Shown here piece by piece: positions 14,922-21,887 of a stretch of DNA of 32,075 bases. The DNA lies in contig MHJY01000041.1 of the NCBI GenBank assembly GCA_001818235.1, forward strand, positions 1 to 32,075, read 5' to 3'. The position numbers were made by a program, and so were the translations under genes. The DNA comes from Candidatus Jacksonbacteria bacterium RIFOXYB2_FULL_44_15. Lineage in GTDB: Bacteria; Patescibacteriota; Patescibacteriia; UBA9629. The number at the start of each line of letters is the position of its first letter. Within the stretch, counting starts at the first letter, position 1. Under the pieces are notes generated by a model, which saw only the letters and a program-made list of their open reading frames with translations, was not told the DNA's origin and searched no databases.

Positions 14922-15248
14922 TTAAACGAGCTTTAATAATTTAAAACGTTCCACGCGCAATTTATTTTTCGGTAACATATTCCAAACCGCCTGCCGCAAT
15001 AAATCAGCCTTGCTTAGTTCTTTCATTTTAATAGTCTTTAAATGCCCAGGATAGCCGGTGTGATGATAATAATTTTTTTGCAACATTTTTTTCCCGGTGA
15101 CAACTATTTTTTCGGAATTGTTTACTTCGACTATCTCGCCCGTGATTTTATAAGGCACATAACTTGCACGGTGTTTACCCAATAAATATGTTGCGATTTC
15201 GGTAGCGACGCGTCCAAGTATTAAATTGTTGGCATCAATTTTAATCAT
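14922..15248 (-). CDS. rplM: 50S ribosomal protein uL13, miniature form
   Basis: uL13 is an early-assembly protein of the large subunit. Family motifs are clear: I-D-A-N-N-L-I-L-G-R-V-A-T-E-I-A (3-18), L-L-G-K-H-R-A-S-Y-V-P-Y (22-33), V-V-T-G-K-K (49-54), Y-Y-H-H-T-G-Y-P-G (60-68), and W-N-M-L-P-K-N-K-L near 89-97. At 108 residues it is much shorter than typical bacterial uL13 (about 142). It lacks the first 15 or so residues and the C-terminal Y-A-G-x-x-H-x-H-x-x-Q segment. The 5-base gap to rplQ and 2-base gap to rpsI leave no room for missing ends, and I see no frameshift remnant, so the truncation appears real. Confidence 0.93.
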   Translation of the reverse strand: MIKIDANNLILGRVATEIATYLLGKHRASYVPYKITGEIVEVNNSEKIVVTGKKMLQKNYYHHTGYPGHLKTIKMKELSKADLLRQAVWNMLPKNKLRVERFKLLKLV

Positions 15249-15253
15249 AATAT

Positions 15254-15604
15254 TTAAACAAACTCAATTTTTGAAACCGGGGCGCCGTCCCCTTTTCGTT
15301 GGCCTACTTTTATTACGCGGGTATAGCCGCCCTGGCGGTTTAAATAGCGAGGCGCTAATTCTTCCATTAATTTTTGAACCGCGCCCATTTTTGGCAAATA
15401 GGCAATTAAGCGCCGTCTGGCCGTAAGATTTTGATTTTTTGCCGTAGTAACTAACCGCTCGACAGTCTGGCGCAAGGCGCTCGCTTTAACTTTCGTCGTT
15501 AAAATATGCTCATGCAATATTAAAGACACGGCCTGATTCTTTAAAACGGAACGGCTTAATCGATTTTGTTTCGCAAAAATTTTACTCTTTTTTCGGTGAC
15601 GCAT
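15254..15604 (-). CDS. rplQ: 50S ribosomal protein bL17
   Basis: bL17 binds near the peptide exit tunnel. The 116-residue protein begins M-R-H-R-K-K-S-K-I-F-A and shows the family features L-S-R-S-V-L-K-N-Q-A-V-S-L-I-L-H-E (16-32), T-T-K-V-K-A-S-A-L-R (36-45), R-R-L-I-A-Y-L, then G-G-Y-T-R-V-I-K-V-G-Q-R-K-G-D-G-A. Its length equals the common bacterial form (115-125). It starts 3 bases after the rpoA stop, in the standard rpoA-rplQ order, and is followed after 5 bases by rplM. Confidence 0.97.
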   Translation of the reverse strand: MRHRKKSKIFAKQNRLSRSVLKNQAVSLILHEHILTTKVKASALRQTVERLVTTAKNQNLTARRRLIAYLPKMGAVQKLMEELAPRYLNRQGGYTRVIKVGQRKGDGAPVSKIEFV

Positions 15605-15607
15605 ATT

Positions 15608-16381
15608 TTATTTCTTTTTTTTCTTACTTTTTACGGCAACCAACGTCGGGGTTTCGGTATCTGCTTCTTTATCCGCGGCTGTGTCCGCGAGTTGATCGCC
15701 GCCAATCTGTTCGTAAATTATTTTAAATTGCTCTAATAAAATTTTGGCGGACTGCGAGATCGCCTGTTCCACTGATATTGTGCCGTCGGTCTTAATATTT
15801 AAAATCAGTCGGTCATAGTCGGTTCGCTTACCAACGCGGATATCTTCGACCGTATAGCCGACTGATAAAATTGGTGAATATAATGTATCAATGGAGATTA
15901 CGCCGACTTCCAACTCTTTTTCTCTTTCTTCCAGCGGGCTAAATCCCAACCCCTTGGCAACGGTTACTTCTATATGCAAGGTCGCGTCTTTATGCGTTAG
16001 GGTAGCGATTAATTGCTCTTTGTTGGAAATTTCCACGCTTGCGTTTGGCGTAAAATCTCCCGCGGTCACTATTTTTTTCCCTTTAACGTCCAAAGTAATT
16101 TTTTCCTTATCCGGAGTAAAAACTTTTAAACGAAGCTGTCTTAAATTTAGCATGATTTCCAGCACTTCTTCCTGAACGTGCGGCAGAGTCATAAATTCAT
16201 GTTCGGCGCCGGCAATTTTTACTGATATTATGCCTGCGCCCTCGAGAGATGATAATAATACGCGCTTCAAGGCATTTCCGATCGTATGTCCATAACCCGG
16301 ATACAATGGCGATATTTCGACAGTGGCGCTATTTTGTTCGTTCAGAGGAATAATTTTAAAAGTTGAAGGTAAGGATATCAT
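15608..16381 (-). CDS. rpoA: RNA polymerase alpha subunit lacking the C-terminal domain
   Basis: RpoA dimerises to nucleate RNA polymerase assembly. The N-terminal domain is complete: P-L-Y-P-G-Y-G-H-T-I-G-N-A-L-K-R-V-L-L-S-S (26-46) is the dimer and beta/beta' contact, E-H-E-F and V-Q-E-E-V-L-E-I-M-L-N-L follow, and the second half with V-G-K-R-T-D-Y-D-R-L closes the fold near residue 228. The protein then ends at 257 with an acidic linker and a K-K-K-K-K tail. Usual RpoA is about 310-330 residues with a helix-hairpin-helix CTD that binds UP elements and activators; here that domain is absent. The downstream rplQ follows at once, so it was not split off nearby. The upstream gene is rpsK rather than the usual rpsD. 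Confidence 0.96.
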   Translation of the reverse strand: MISLPSTFKIIPLNEQNSATVEISPLYPGYGHTIGNALKRVLLSSLEGAGIISVKIAGAEHEFMTLPHVQEEVLEIMLNLRQLRLKVFTPDKEKITLDVKGKKIVTAGDFTPNASVEISNKEQLIATLTHKDATLHIEVTVAKGLGFSPLEEREKELEVGVISIDTLYSPILSVGYTVEDIRVGKRTDYDRLILNIKTDGTISVEQAISQSAKILLEQFKIIYEQIGGDQLADTAADKEADTETPTLVAVKSKKKKK

Positions 16382-16404
16382 TTATCGAAAAATATGATAC
16401 ATAC

Positions 16405-16431
16405 AACATGATGATTATTTCGCACCATGTT
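16405..16431 (-). promoter_or_regulatory. Inverted repeat in the rpoA leader
   Basis: AACATG and CATGTT form a 6-bp inverted repeat with a 15-base spacer in the 74-base gap between rpsK and rpoA, where rpsD would normally lie. It may form a small hairpin in the mRNA. A role in operon control is only possible; no known protein-binding motif is recognised. Confidence 0.3.
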
Positions 16432-16455
16432 AGGCGTTCATATTATCTAGTTTAT

Positions 16456-16818
16456 TTAAACACGTCGAGGTTTTGGTGGACGCGGTCCGTTATGCGGTAC
16501 CGGCGTAACATCCTGAATCGTTTTAACCTTTAGCCCGCCGGCATTAAGCGAACGAATGGCCGATTCTCGACCATGGCCGATCCCTTTAACCAAAATATCA
16601 ATTTCTTTCATGCCAAACGGCTTAAGCTTCGCAATAATATCTTCGGCAACAATACTGGCGGCGTATGGAGTCGCTTTTTTAGGGCCTTTAAAGCCTTTGG
16701 ATCCGGCGGATGACCAAACTAAACCGTTACCTGAATTATCCGTAATAAGAATAAAAGTATTATTGTAAGAAGCTTTGATATATGCTTTTCCTTTGGGAAC
16801 TATCTGTTTTTTAGCCAT
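16456..16818 (-). CDS. rpsK: 30S ribosomal protein uS11
   Basis: uS11 sits on the 30S platform near the mRNA exit and the anti-Shine-Dalgarno helix. The 120-residue protein has A-Y-I-K-A-S-Y-N-N-T-F-I-L-I-T-D (12-27), S-S-A-G-S-K-G-F-K-G-P-K-K-A-T-P (36-51), K-G-I-G-H-G-R-E-S-A-I-R, and the closing D-V-T-P-V-P-H-N-G-P-R-P-P-K-P-R-R-V. This is the full bacterial core with a short N-terminus (E. coli 129). It follows rpsM by 31 bases. No Shine-Dalgarno precedes the ATG; the leader is AT-rich. Confidence 0.97.
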   Translation of the reverse strand: MAKKQIVPKGKAYIKASYNNTFILITDNSGNGLVWSSAGSKGFKGPKKATPYAASIVAEDIIAKLKPFGMKEIDILVKGIGHGRESAIRSLNAGGLKVKTIQDVTPVPHNGPRPPKPRRV

Positions 16819-16849
16819 CGTATAAAAAATCGCTAAATTTGTTTAATTA

Positions 16850-17236
16850 CTAAGTCTTTTGGGCTGATTTAGAACGTCCTGACCCCATTGTCCGTCGAAC
16901 ATTTCCGCGCACAGTACGTGAATTAGTTTTGGTTCTTTGCCCGCGAGCCGGCAAATTTTTCCGATGCCTTGTGCCGCGGTAACAATTTATATCTTTAAGT
17001 ATTTTTATGTTTTGCCCAATTTCCCGCCGCAAATCGCCCTCGATTGTGAATTTGCCGATTAACTGGCGCAACAAGTTTTCTTCTTCTTCGCTTAATTGGT
17101 CAGTTGTTTTTTTTCGGTCTATCTTTGATTCACCCAAAATCTTATGGGCCCTGGGAATACCAATACCGTAAATATACGTCAACGCAACTTGAATATTTTT
17201 ATTTTTGGGTAATGTTATACCGGCTATTCTCGCCAT
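16850..17236 (-). CDS. rpsM: 30S ribosomal protein uS13
   Basis: uS13 forms inter-subunit bridges and touches P-site tRNA from the 30S head. The 128-residue protein has [10 protein letters not shown] (1-10), [10 protein letters not shown] (22-31), the helix-turn region with E-G-D-L-R-R-E-I (71-78), and the conserved [23 protein letters not shown] block near 92-113. Its length is close to the family's (about 120-125), with a somewhat longer tail. It comes 21 bases after rpmJ in the classical infA-rpmJ-rpsM-rpsK order. Confidence 0.97.
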   Translation of the reverse strand: MARIAGITLPKNKNIQVALTYIYGIGIPRAHKILGESKIDRKKTTDQLSEEEENLLRQLIGKFTIEGDLRREIGQNIKILKDINCYRGTRHRKNLPARGQRTKTNSRTVRGNVRRTMGSGRSKSAQKT

Positions 17237-17257
17237 AAAAAAAAATATTAAAATAAA

Positions 17258-17374
17258 TTAGCCCTGTCTTTGTTTATGGGAGGGGCTACTAGTGCAATAA
17301 ATATACAAGCGCTTGCCGCGCTTTACGATTTGACATTGCTTGCATCGTTTGCGAATGGATGCTTGAACCTTCAT
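17258..17374 (-). CDS. rpmJ: 50S ribosomal protein bL36
   Basis: This 38-residue protein reads M-K-V-Q-A-S-I-R-K-R and then carries the zinc-ribbon residues C11, C14, C27 and H33, ending H-K-Q-R-Q-G as expected for bL36. bL36 is the smallest 50S protein and stabilises 23S rRNA near the peptidyl-transferase base. The cysteine form (zinc-binding type) is kept. It lies between infA and rpsM, its usual place in bacterial alpha-type operons. A 96-base gap separates it from infA; I see nothing clear in that gap. Confidence 0.95.
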   Translation of the reverse strand: MKVQASIRKRCKQCQIVKRGKRLYIYCTSSPSHKQRQG

Positions 17375-17470
17375 ATCTAAATTATTAATTAATCACTTTT
17401 AAATTATGCTCTACGTTAGTAAAGTAGTAGACTGTTGATTACCCTTATTAATCGAATAGGCACCATCCAC

Positions 17471-17758
17471 CTAAAAGCGGTATGTAATTCGCGCCTTGGT
17501 CAAATCGTACTGGCTCATTTCCAATTTAACTTGATCGCCTGGTACTAGCATAATGCGATTGAGCCTCATTTTTCCGGCTAAAATCGCAAATACCTCGTGA
17601 CCGTTTTCCAGCATAACTTTAAAAGTAGCTGCAGGCAAGGCTTCCTTAATCAATCCTTTAGTTTCGATGAAACCTTTTTTGTTTATTTTAAAATTTAATC
17701 GTCCCATCTGATTTATTGAGAGGGACGAATTGTTGGGATTAGTTGTTGTATTTAGCAT
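17471..17758 (-). CDS. infA: Translation initiation factor IF-1
   Basis: IF-1 binds the 30S A site during initiation. The S1-like OB-fold core is clear: G-L-I-K-E-A-L-P-A-A-T-F-K-V-M-L-E-N-G-H-E-V (35-56), then A-G-K-M-R-L-N-R-I (61-69), P-G-D-Q-V-K-L-E (74-81) and Y-D-L-T-K-A-R-I-T-Y-R-F at the end. The 95-residue frame is longer than the usual 72. The first 17 residues are polar (N, S, T rich) and not IF-1-like, and the promoter at 17773-17801 would leave only about 8 bases of leader. Translation may instead start at Met18 (17707), giving 78 residues. It is first in the ribosomal operon. Confidence 0.93.
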   Translation of the reverse strand: MLNTTTNPNNSSLSINQMGRLNFKINKKGFIETKGLIKEALPAATFKVMLENGHEVFAILAGKMRLNRIMLVPGDQVKLEMSQYDLTKARITYRF

Positions 17759-17772
17759 CTATACGTAGGGGC

Positions 17773-17801
17773 AGTATAACTCTTAAGGATTTACTTGTCA
17801 A
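17773..17801 (-). promoter_or_regulatory. Promoter of the infA-rpmJ-rpsM-rpsK-rpoA-rplQ-rplM-rpsI operon
   Basis: On the minus strand a perfect TTGACA (17801-17796) and TATACT (17778-17773) are 17 bases apart, just after the recJ stop. The expected start is near 17766. No terminator separates recJ from this promoter. Confidence 0.8.
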
Positions 17802-17811
17802 TAGTGGCGGT

Positions 17812-19614
17812 TTAGGGCTCTATTTTTTCCATCTCGCGGACAATCAACTGAACGCGCTCTTCTCCTCGCCAGACGTTTAGTTCCAAAGTATAAATTAAGT
17901 TAGCATGATCACCTGGTTTAAAATTTTTGATTTCGGGCGGGAAGCGAAAAAATACAGCTTCTCTAAAGGACGATCCCTGGCTGATTACCATTTTAACATG
18001 ATCACTCGCCGCACCCATCAATTTAACGCTTTCCACTTTTGCATTTTTCGTTAAAAATATAGGTTCGCGATTTCCTTCGCCAAATGGCTGTAACTGGGCA
18101 ATTAATCGAACCAGCGCAAGACTTAATTCCGGCAGAGTAATTATTTGAGTAATTGGCAAACGCGGCAATAAATCCTGAGGAGTTATTTTTTGTTTAGCGT
18201 AAATTTCGACCTTTGATTTAAATTCTTTAATTAGTTTCTGTTTAGGAGTTTTTTTTATAAAAGTAAAACCGCAAGCTTGAGGGTGTCCGCCGGATTTCTC
18301 AAATATTTTTTCGGCGGTTGAAACGGCTTTAAAAATGTCAAAATTTTCGATGGAACGGCCACTGCCGGCCAGCCCGTGATTGCTGTAACCGATGACGCAA
18401 GCCGGGCGATTAAATTCTTTCGCCAAACGCCCAGCCACTAAACCGATTAACCCAGTCGGCCAGCAGTTAATTTTTAAACAGTACGCCACCAAAACAAAAT
18501 CATTTTGTTTAATTTGTTTAGCTACTTGTTTTTTTGCTGAGGCGACAATCCGCTCGGTAAGTTTTTGGCGCGTCGCATTGGTTTTATTAAGCTTATCGGC
18601 TTCGGCAAGCGCGATCGATTTATCCGTCTGCCGCAATAAATCGTAAGCGACATTTGCGTGATCAAGGCGGCCGGCGGCATTTATCCGCGGTCCAAGCATA
18701 AAACTCACGTCAACCGCAGTTAAGGTGCGCTCTATGCCGGCGGCATCAATCAGAGCTTTTAGGCCTGACCGTTTGGTTTTATTTAAAACCATCAGTCCCC
18801 ACTTAACTAAACTTCGATTCTCTTGCAAAAGCGGCATCACATCGGTAATTGTCGCCATTGCCACCAAATCCAGCGACCACTTTTCGAATCCTTCGCTAAT
18901 CAACTGCGGCTCGTCTCGGGAAATTTGATATTGTCGCAGGCCTTGAATTACTTTAAAAACCACCCCGGCGGCCGCTAATTCGCGAAATGGATAATTGTCC
19001 TTTTTAAATTTTGGATTAATAAAACCGACAACCGGCGGTCGGGCGCCGGGAACAACATGATGATCGATGATAATAACTTCTATGCCAGCTTTGTGCAAAG
19101 CCTTTAATTCGGTGATATTGGTTGTGCCGCAATCACAGGTAATAAGCAAAGAGATTTTTTGCTCAATAATATATTTAACAGCCGTTGGATTTAGCCCGTA
19201 GCCTTCCTCTTCGCGGTGTGGGAGATACACCTGAATTAGCTCTTGATTATCCGCATCATCGCGGTTTTTTCTTTCAGATTTAATTTGATACAGGCGCTCG
19301 AGAGTTTCCACTAAAAGTATCGCCGAGCAAACACCATCAGTGTCGTAATCGCCGTAAACTAAAACGCGTTCATGCGCCTCGGCGGCTTTTAGCAATCGTT
19401 TAACCACCGCTTTCATCTCTTTAAATTGGAACGGGTCAAATTCTTTTTGGGCATATTGAGGATTTAGAAAATCATTGATGGCGGACTCGGTTTTAATATT
19501 TCTCTGCCAGAGTAAACTCAAAATGCTCGGATGGAATTCCGGAAATTTTGTTATAAAAGACTTCTCTGGTTGCGGCAATAATCGATAAAGCATTCTTCGG
19601 CTACGATAAATCAC
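17812..19614 (-). CDS. recJ: Single-stranded-DNA-specific exonuclease RecJ
   Basis: RecJ degrades single-stranded DNA 5' to 3' in recombination and mismatch repair. The 600-residue protein has DHH-family motifs: V-Y-G-D-Y-D-T-D-G (86-94; D89, D91, D93), T-C-D-C-G-T-T (159-165), I-D-H-H (183-186), and later the DHHA1 part with S-G-R-S and S-G-G-H-P-Q-A-C-G-F. A C-terminal OB-like region follows with P-F-G-E-G-N-R-E-P. Length is typical (about 560-600). The longest start overlaps ackA by 14 bases; Met8 (19593) would leave a 7-base gap and is equally plausible. It is last in the trxB-pduL-X-ackA-recJ run. Confidence 0.96.
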   Translation of the reverse strand: MIYRSRRMLYRLLPQPEKSFITKFPEFHPSILSLLWQRNIKTESAINDFLNPQYAQKEFDPFQFKEMKAVVKRLLKAAEAHERVLVYGDYDTDGVCSAILLVETLERLYQIKSERKNRDDADNQELIQVYLPHREEEGYGLNPTAVKYIIEQKISLLITCDCGTTNITELKALHKAGIEVIIIDHHVVPGARPPVVGFINPKFKKDNYPFRELAAAGVVFKVIQGLRQYQISRDEPQLISEGFEKWSLDLVAMATITDVMPLLQENRSLVKWGLMVLNKTKRSGLKALIDAAGIERTLTAVDVSFMLGPRINAAGRLDHANVAYDLLRQTDKSIALAEADKLNKTNATRQKLTERIVASAKKQVAKQIKQNDFVLVAYCLKINCWPTGLIGLVAGRLAKEFNRPACVIGYSNHGLAGSGRSIENFDIFKAVSTAEKIFEKSGGHPQACGFTFIKKTPKQKLIKEFKSKVEIYAKQKITPQDLLPRLPITQIITLPELSLALVRLIAQLQPFGEGNREPIFLTKNAKVESVKLMGAASDHVKMVISQGSSFREAVFFRFPPEIKNFKPGDHANLIYTLELNVWRGEERVQLIVREMEKIEP

Positions 19615-20647
19615 AGATTAACTGGGCCATCATTTTTTCCTCATTCGGCGGAATGACTAATTGCGGCACTTGCGACACGCACTTGAGCGGCTGGCAGATT
19701 AATTCGCGCGTCAACGGCAAACCAGCGCCTATCTTGCCCGTAAAAATCAATCCATCAAGCGGATCATTTAGAATTGCGCTATAAGCGCCGATGTATTTTT
19801 GGATGCGATAAACAAACATTTCGATCGCTAATTTAGCCAGCCTTTCCCCGGCCTCGTAACCGTGAATAATTTCCAAATAATTATGATAAGCCGGCCCGGC
19901 TATGCCCATAAGTCCGGACTCAAAATTCAATATTTTTTTCCAATTTTTACTTTCCGCGCCGTCATTTGTCCGAAGGCTTTTTGGATTTTGTAAAATAACG
20001 CCTAAATCAATATCACCGCCGCGCGACCACATCATTAAGCCTTCCAATGGCGTGTAGCCCATGGACGTGTCGACGGCGACGCCCTGTTTAATCGCGGTAA
20101 TCGAACAGCCACTGCCTAAATGAAGGCTGATTAAATTCGGACGCGACTTCCCCAATGTTTTTTTGGCAACTTCTAGCGCGTACTGATGGGATAAGCCGTG
20201 AAAACCGTATTTTTTAATTTTATATTCCTCATAAAAGCGCATCGGCAGAGGATAAATTTTCGCCCGTTCCGGCAAAGAGCTGTAAAAAGCGGTGTCAAAA
20301 ACCGCGTATTGTGCTGACTCCGGAAAGAATCGCCCGGCTAATTCGATGCCTTTAATATTGTACGGATTATGCAATGGGGCAAGCTGGCTGTATCTTTTAA
20401 TTTTTTCCAAAACAGCAGTCGATAGTTTTATGGGCCCAAAAAAATCTGGACCGCCGTGAACAACCCGATGGACAATTTTCAGATGATTGTCCGCTAAACC
20501 CTGTTTAGCTAATGTTTGCTTGAGTGTTTTAAAAACCTGGGCGTTCGGATGCCGTCCGGCCAGCTCCGAGGCGAAAATTTCTTTTATCGCCGCGTCAAAT
20601 AATTTGTATTTTACGGATGTTGATCCAGAATTGATCGCTAAAATCAT
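19601..20647 (-). CDS. ackA: Acetate kinase, short form
   Basis: Acetate kinase makes ATP and acetate from acetyl phosphate. The 348-residue protein has the ASKHA-fold signatures: A-I-N-S-G-S-T-S-V-K-Y (4-14) for phosphate binding, H-R-V-V-H-G-G with the catalytic Arg, A-V-F-D-T-A-F with the catalytic Asp, Y-G-F-H-G-L-S-H, L-H-L-G-S-G-C-S-I, P-L-E-G-L-M-M-W-S-R-G-G-D-I-D with the second Arg, and I-P-P-N-E-E near the end with the conserved Glu. It is about 50 residues shorter than usual (about 400); the loss is mainly between I-F-T-G-K-I-G-A-G and I-P-P-N-E-E. All catalytic positions I know of remain. With pduL two genes upstream, it forms a two-enzyme acetyl-CoA to acetate route yielding ATP. 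Confidence 0.94.
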   Translation of the reverse strand: MILAINSGSTSVKYKLFDAAIKEIFASELAGRHPNAQVFKTLKQTLAKQGLADNHLKIVHRVVHGGPDFFGPIKLSTAVLEKIKRYSQLAPLHNPYNIKGIELAGRFFPESAQYAVFDTAFYSSLPERAKIYPLPMRFYEEYKIKKYGFHGLSHQYALEVAKKTLGKSRPNLISLHLGSGCSITAIKQGVAVDTSMGYTPLEGLMMWSRGGDIDLGVILQNPKSLRTNDGAESKNWKKILNFESGLMGIAGPAYHNYLEIIHGYEAGERLAKLAIEMFVYRIQKYIGAYSAILNDPLDGLIFTGKIGAGLPLTRELICQPLKCVSQVPQLVIPPNEEKMMAQLICDLS

Positions 20648-20652
20648 GGTAA

Positions 20653-21243
20653 TTATTTAGAAGCATTAAGTGAGTTTTTAATGACAAACTCCGGCGAAGT
20701 AACGGTAATCTTTTGCGATTTCAGCCTTTCATCTTTATTCCATAATGTCAAATTAAATTGATATGTCCCCGGTTGCAACGCCTCTTCCACGGCCGAATCG
20801 CCGGCGCAGGAAATTAATCGAGACGGTAGAATCAAGTCTGTTTCCGAATTCTGATCGTAAAATCTAGGGATGGAATCTTTAAAGCAACTGAATCGGCAGT
20901 CAGCGTCTTGGCAAAAAAACGATCCAGTCGACAAATTTAACCAACCGCGATCAGAAAACAATGCGCGCCACGAAGGACTGCCAATCAAGAGCATCTCCAG
21001 CCCGACTAATTTGTAGTCATTTGATTTAATTAATTTGATTTTGATGTCTTCCTCCGATTGCCACGTTGTTTTATTCATTACTATTTTTGGCAACCCAGCG
21101 TCTGACTTATCTGGTAAAATCACTAAACTATTATTGACGGTTCGACGGAAAATTAAGTAAAAAGATACGCCAATTATAAGTAAAGCTAAAATAACTATAA
21201 CTAAAATTTTTAATCGGTACCGCGTTATAAATTTCGCGCTCAT
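20653..21243 (-). CDS. Single-pass membrane-anchored protein, unknown function
   Basis: I do not recognise this 196-residue protein. It has a basic N-terminus, one membrane helix (about 12-32), and an outer domain of about 160 residues that looks beta-rich, with a closing Q-P-G-T-Y-Q-F-N-L-T-L-W segment like the final strands of an immunoglobulin-type fold. Cysteines cluster in C-Q-D-A-D-C-R-F-S-C-F (about 110-120), with one more near residue 142, which would suit disulfides outside the membrane. It lies 2 bases after pduL and 5 bases before ackA, so it is co-transcribed with energy-metabolism genes, although its features suggest a cell-surface or envelope role. Confidence 0.7.
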   Translation of the reverse strand: MSAKFITRYRLKILVIVILALLIIGVSFYLIFRRTVNNSLVILPDKSDAGLPKIVMNKTTWQSEEDIKIKLIKSNDYKLVGLEMLLIGSPSWRALFSDRGWLNLSTGSFFCQDADCRFSCFKDSIPRFYDQNSETDLILPSRLISCAGDSAVEEALQPGTYQFNLTLWNKDERLKSQKITVTSPEFVIKNSLNASK

Positions 21244-21245
21244 AA

Positions 21246-21887
21246 TTATTTAATAACTTCCCCAATTCCAAGCCCCCTGATACCGGCGGCATTTGCTTCG
21301 TCAACGTCCAGATGCAACTGCCAATCGAAATTTTCGCTAACGCGTACCACTATCTCGTGAAAGGTAACTCGCCGACTCAGTAATTTTTCTTCGGAACCGT
21401 CATCAATTACTTTTACCGAAACTATTTGCCGATCCGCGAGCTCGTACGCTTTAGCTTTGGCTAAACTGCAGTGAATGTGCCTTTTGGCGATAATGATGCC
21501 TGAGGTGAGCGGCAGTTCACCGTACGGGCCGATCAAAATAATTTTTTCCGACGGAGCTGTAGTTTCCCCGGATAGCGCGACCTGCGGCGATAGCCCGAGA
21601 CTTAAAAAATCCGACCAGGAGAGTTCGACTTGGGTTTTATCGCGAGCCGGCCCTAACACGCGCAATTGATTGTGGTCGCACGACTTGCCGAAAGTAAAAT
21701 CAAGATGCGGCGCCAAACCCCAGGATTCTTTAGACTGAATTTCGACAAGTTCGGCGCAAGCATACTGCCCTGGCTGAGACAATTTTTTTATCGGGGTAAG
21801 TTGATATCCCTCGCCAAACAAAATTCCCACGTCACGGGCCGATAGATGTATATGGCGAGCCGATGTTTCGATGGGTATAGTTATCAT
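21246..21887 (-). CDS. pduL: Phosphate acyltransferase, PduL family (phosphotransacetylase)
   Basis: PduL-type enzymes swap CoA for phosphate on acetyl- or propionyl-CoA. This 213-residue protein has both family half-repeats with their zinc ligands: S-A-R-H-I-H-L-S (9-16; H12, H14) and A-K-R-H-I-H-C-S (134-141; H137, H139), plus H192 in L-H-L-D-V-D-E-A-N-A-A. L-S-Q-P-G-Q-Y-A and L-R-V-L-G-P-A-R-D-K-T-Q-V-E are further signatures. There is no N-terminal encapsulation peptide, so it is a free cytosolic enzyme rather than a microcompartment one. With ackA in the same operon the product would be acetyl phosphate, then acetate and ATP. Its ATG overlaps the trxB TGA stop by 4 bases. Confidence 0.95.
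   Translation of the reverse strand: MITIPIETSARHIHLSARDVGILFGEGYQLTPIKKLSQPGQYACAELVEIQSKESWGLAPHLDFTFGKSCDHNQLRVLGPARDKTQVELSWSDFLSLGLSPQVALSGETTAPSEKIILIGPYGELPLTSGIIIAKRHIHCSLAKAKAYELADRQIVSVKVIDDGSEEKLLSRRVTFHEIVVRVSENFDWQLHLDVDEANAAGIRGLGIGEVIK

Noticed and set aside
15226-15426. Plus-strand frame across rplQ and rplM
   Set aside because: Shadow of two conserved ribosomal protein genes on the other strand.
17375-17470. Possible tRNA or regulatory RNA between infA and rpmJ
   Set aside because: No T-loop, anticodon-stem pattern or convincing hairpin; only weak 4-base pairings were found.
21884-21887. UGA as a sense codon (recoded genetic code as in some Patescibacteria)
   Set aside because: trxB ends at TGA with TAA next in frame, and full-length conserved proteins contain no internal TGA.
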